5,384 nt of DNA, taken from positions 1-5,384 of the forward strand of contig JAEWHZ010000187.1 in the NCBI GenBank assembly GCA_023387585.1. Reading direction: 5' to 3'. The position numbers were made by a program, and so were the translations under genes. The stretch's first letter is position 1, and each line of letters starts with the position of its first letter. Positions 5,159 through 5,384 of this stretch are shown here, piece after piece. Below the pieces are notes generated by a model, which was not told where the DNA came from, ran no database searches, and saw only the letters and a program-made list of their open reading frames with translations. Source of the stretch: Pseudomonadota bacterium (lineage in GTDB: Bacteria > Pseudomonadota > Alphaproteobacteria > Rhizobiales > Devosiaceae).

Positions 5159-5384
5159 CAGTGATAGCCCTCCTCGGGGTCGATCTTGCCGCGGAACACC
5201 CAATAGGCGTAGCCGGTATAGGCGAGGATCACCGGGATCAGCACGACGGCGCCGACAAGCAGGAAGATCAGCGAGCTTTCGGGCGCCGCCGATTCGGCGA
5301 TGGTGAGGGCGCCCGGCACGATATAGGGGTAAAAGCTGATCCCGAGCCCGACGAAGCTGAGCACGAACAGCCCCAGCGCCGCGA
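5158..5384 (-). CDS. cydB: Cytochrome bd ubiquinol oxidase subunit II (CydB/CioB), C-terminal part, cut by window edge
   Basis: The last 74 residues are present and the frame is open to the right edge, reading AALGLF upstream of VLSFVGLG. The GTG at 5364 is therefore internal and not a start. The sequence SFYPYIVPGALTI, then PESSLIFLLVGAVVLIPVIL and AYTGYAYWVFRGKIDPEEGYH, is the strongly conserved end of subunit II, with the final transmembrane helix at about residues 39-62 of this fragment and a short charged tail. CydB forms the heterodimeric bd-type quinol oxidase with CydA, reducing O2 to water in the inner membrane. The conserved TI-W-x-A-A motif reads TIAESAAP here, with alanine where I expect tryptophan. 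The rest of the gene and probably cydA lie beyond the right edge. The cioB name is equally possible. Confidence 0.95.
   Translation of the reverse strand, partial: AALGLFVLSFVGLGISFYPYIVPGALTIAESAAPESSLIFLLVGAVVLIPVILAYTGYAYWVFRGKIDPEEGYH

Noticed and set aside
4902..5306. 134-codon plus-strand open frame at the right side
   Set aside because: It runs through the palindromic repeat and antisense to DUF2474 and CydB, and its product resembles no known protein.
5158..5364. GTG at 5364 as the start of a 68-residue protein
   Set aside because: The frame continues open to the window edge with CydB-like residues upstream, so this is an internal valine codon of a truncated gene.

Overview
The window is high-GC, densely coded bacterial chromosome. 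Its style, the intergenic palindromes and the closest remembered protein families point to an alphaproteobacterium, most likely of the Hyphomicrobiales (Rhizobiales). No genus can be named from the sequence alone. No RNA genes, CRISPR array, transposase or phage genes are visible.

Layout, left to right. Positions 1-30 (minus) hold the first ten codons of a gene that looks like an NAD(P)-binding Gfo/Idh/MocA-type oxidoreductase. After a 118-bp spacer with a strong hairpin comes a complete family GH4 glycosidase (149-1603, minus). An 84-bp divergent spacer separates it from an AraC-family regulator (1688-2560, plus). After a spacer with a 16-bp perfect palindrome and a candidate promoter comes an aldo/keto reductase (2717-3736, plus). 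A 72-bp gap holding a palindromic repeat leads to a beta-propeller lactonase of the 6-phosphogluconolactonase type (3809-4882, plus). A 107-bp multi-hairpin repeat (4900-5006) closes this block. Two minus-strand genes enter from the right edge: the C-terminus of cytochrome bd oxidase subunit II (CydB/CioB) and, overlapping its stop codon by one base, a 37-residue DUF2474-type single-pass membrane protein.

Working together. The GH4 enzyme, the oxidoreductase beginning at the left edge and the divergent AraC regulator form a plausible sugar-use locus, with AraC controlling the minus-strand genes. The aldo/keto reductase and lactonase are adjacent and co-directional. Such a pair could oxidise an aldose to its lactone and then open the ring. 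Linking this pair to the GH4 side is inference, because no transporter, dehydratase or kinase lies in the window to fix the substrate. The cytochrome bd genes are an unrelated respiratory unit, convergent with the sugar genes and separated from them by the 107-bp repeat.

Nothing here requires a new biological system. The most useful points are the small bd-oxidase gene that length cut-offs miss, the unusual CHGV motif in the GH4 active site, the possible oxidative sugar module, and several structured intergenic elements.
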